Part shown: positions 63,447-64,000 of the stretch, in pieces | Numbering within the stretch: the first letter of the stretch is position 1 | Layout of the letters: the number at the start of each line of letters is the position of its first letter | Notes under the pieces: model-generated | What the model saw: the letters and a program-made list of their open reading frames with translations, nothing else | The model's database searches: none | What the model was told of the DNA's origin: nothing | Program-made: the position numbers and the translations under genes | Origin: Actinernus sp. WN-2022 | Taxonomy: Eukaryota > Cnidaria > Anthozoa > Actiniaria > Actinernidae | Reading direction: 5' to 3' | NCBI GenBank assembly: GCA_030867875.1 | Contig: JAOWCC010000064.1 | Location: 34,990,802-35,054,801, forward strand | DNA: 64,000 nucleotides

Positions 63447-64000
63447 AAAGTAAAATTAATAGTATTAATATATTTTAAAGAATTATTATGATATGAACGA
63501 AGGGAAGCAGGTATAGCAGCCGATGCTACATGTATGCTTAGTTAAAAAGAGGTAAAATTAGGTATCCAAATACAAGCGCTTCACAAGGTTATTTTGTGAT
63601 ATGGACTGTGCACGCGCAGCCCATTAGAGCAGTCGCACTAGTTCCAGCTCCTGCACTTCCTAACTTTTCACTGTTGTCAAAGCTTCTTGGGACTATAAAA
63701 GAAGTCTACAAGTTGTCTAACTAGCTGAAGAGTATTTCTTCGAGGGAATTTGGGATTCAAAACTCAATACATCTGTTATATCTGGGTGATCATTCAACAC
63801 TTTTGGACATGTTTTCTAAACTTCTCCCAAGCTCGAGCACTCCGTAAAGCGCTTAACGGTTTACCCGTTTGTACACCCAGAGTGGGAGTCCTCTCCATCA
63901 AATCGGACAAACCAATGAACTTTTGCAGTTCAATGGGCCTTGCACGCGCTCGGAAAAAGTCTTAAAATGAGACCTGTGCGCGCACCCAGGCAGATTCTAG
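63447..64000 (-). other. Probable intron of the profilin gene
   Basis: No earlier profilin exon is visible. A TGTGCACGCGCAGCCC phrase (63606 on) and GTGCGCGCACCCAGGCAG at the very end look related and may belong to a small element. The frame at 63750-63965 shows no known domain. Confidence 0.5.

Overview
The window is animal nuclear DNA, most likely from an anthozoan cnidarian and probably a stony coral. It is AT-rich, has no bacterial gene layout, and consists almost entirely of transposable elements around two recognisable host genes. The coral assignment is an inference from the style of the LINE, SINE, MITE and Academ-like proteins. No species can be named from the sequence alone.

Layout. 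657-6961 holds a Ty3/gypsy-type LTR retrotransposon on the minus strand with gag and pol. Its two LTRs are identical over about 247 bases, but the outer end of the 5' LTR is missing and pol carries one internal stop followed by an open tail. 7-30 kb is non-coding and repeat-rich. It holds a palindromic TTAA-flanked MITE, a 134-138 bp minisatellite, a 495 bp satellite array, LINE tails, several MITEs, two tiny hairpin elements with 8-bp target duplications, a 1.6 kb TIR element with a small secreted-protein-like reading frame, and a head-to-head SINE hairpin. A single-exon class A GPCR lies at 31307-32428 (-). 34.8-44.8 kb is a pile-up of elements. The main one is a complete 5034 bp DNA transposon (37176-42209) with TIRs, a TTA target duplication and a broken transposase joined to an XPG/PIN-like nuclease, which I read as Academ-like. 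A decayed gypsy fragment and a dispersed repeat follow. 45.5-47.5 kb is a 5'-truncated LINE with an intact reverse transcriptase domain. 49.8-59.3 kb holds nested inverted-repeat elements, including one with arrays of a 12-bp palindrome near its ends, a 1051 bp foldback element whose empty target site survives elsewhere in the window, and a GC-rich element with about 0.4 kb TIRs carrying zinc-finger and coiled-coil remnants. The last exon of a profilin gene sits at 63162-63443 (-), and the gene continues beyond the right edge.

Function. The host genes (GPCR, profilin) look unrelated. The transposon genes serve their own mobility: gag-pol reverse transcription and integration, LINE reverse transcription, and DDE-type transposition. 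Many of the short non-coding elements probably depend on transposases encoded elsewhere. The most unusual material is the Academ-like element with its nuclease, the two TIR elements carrying apparent gene fragments, and the nested element with palindrome arrays.
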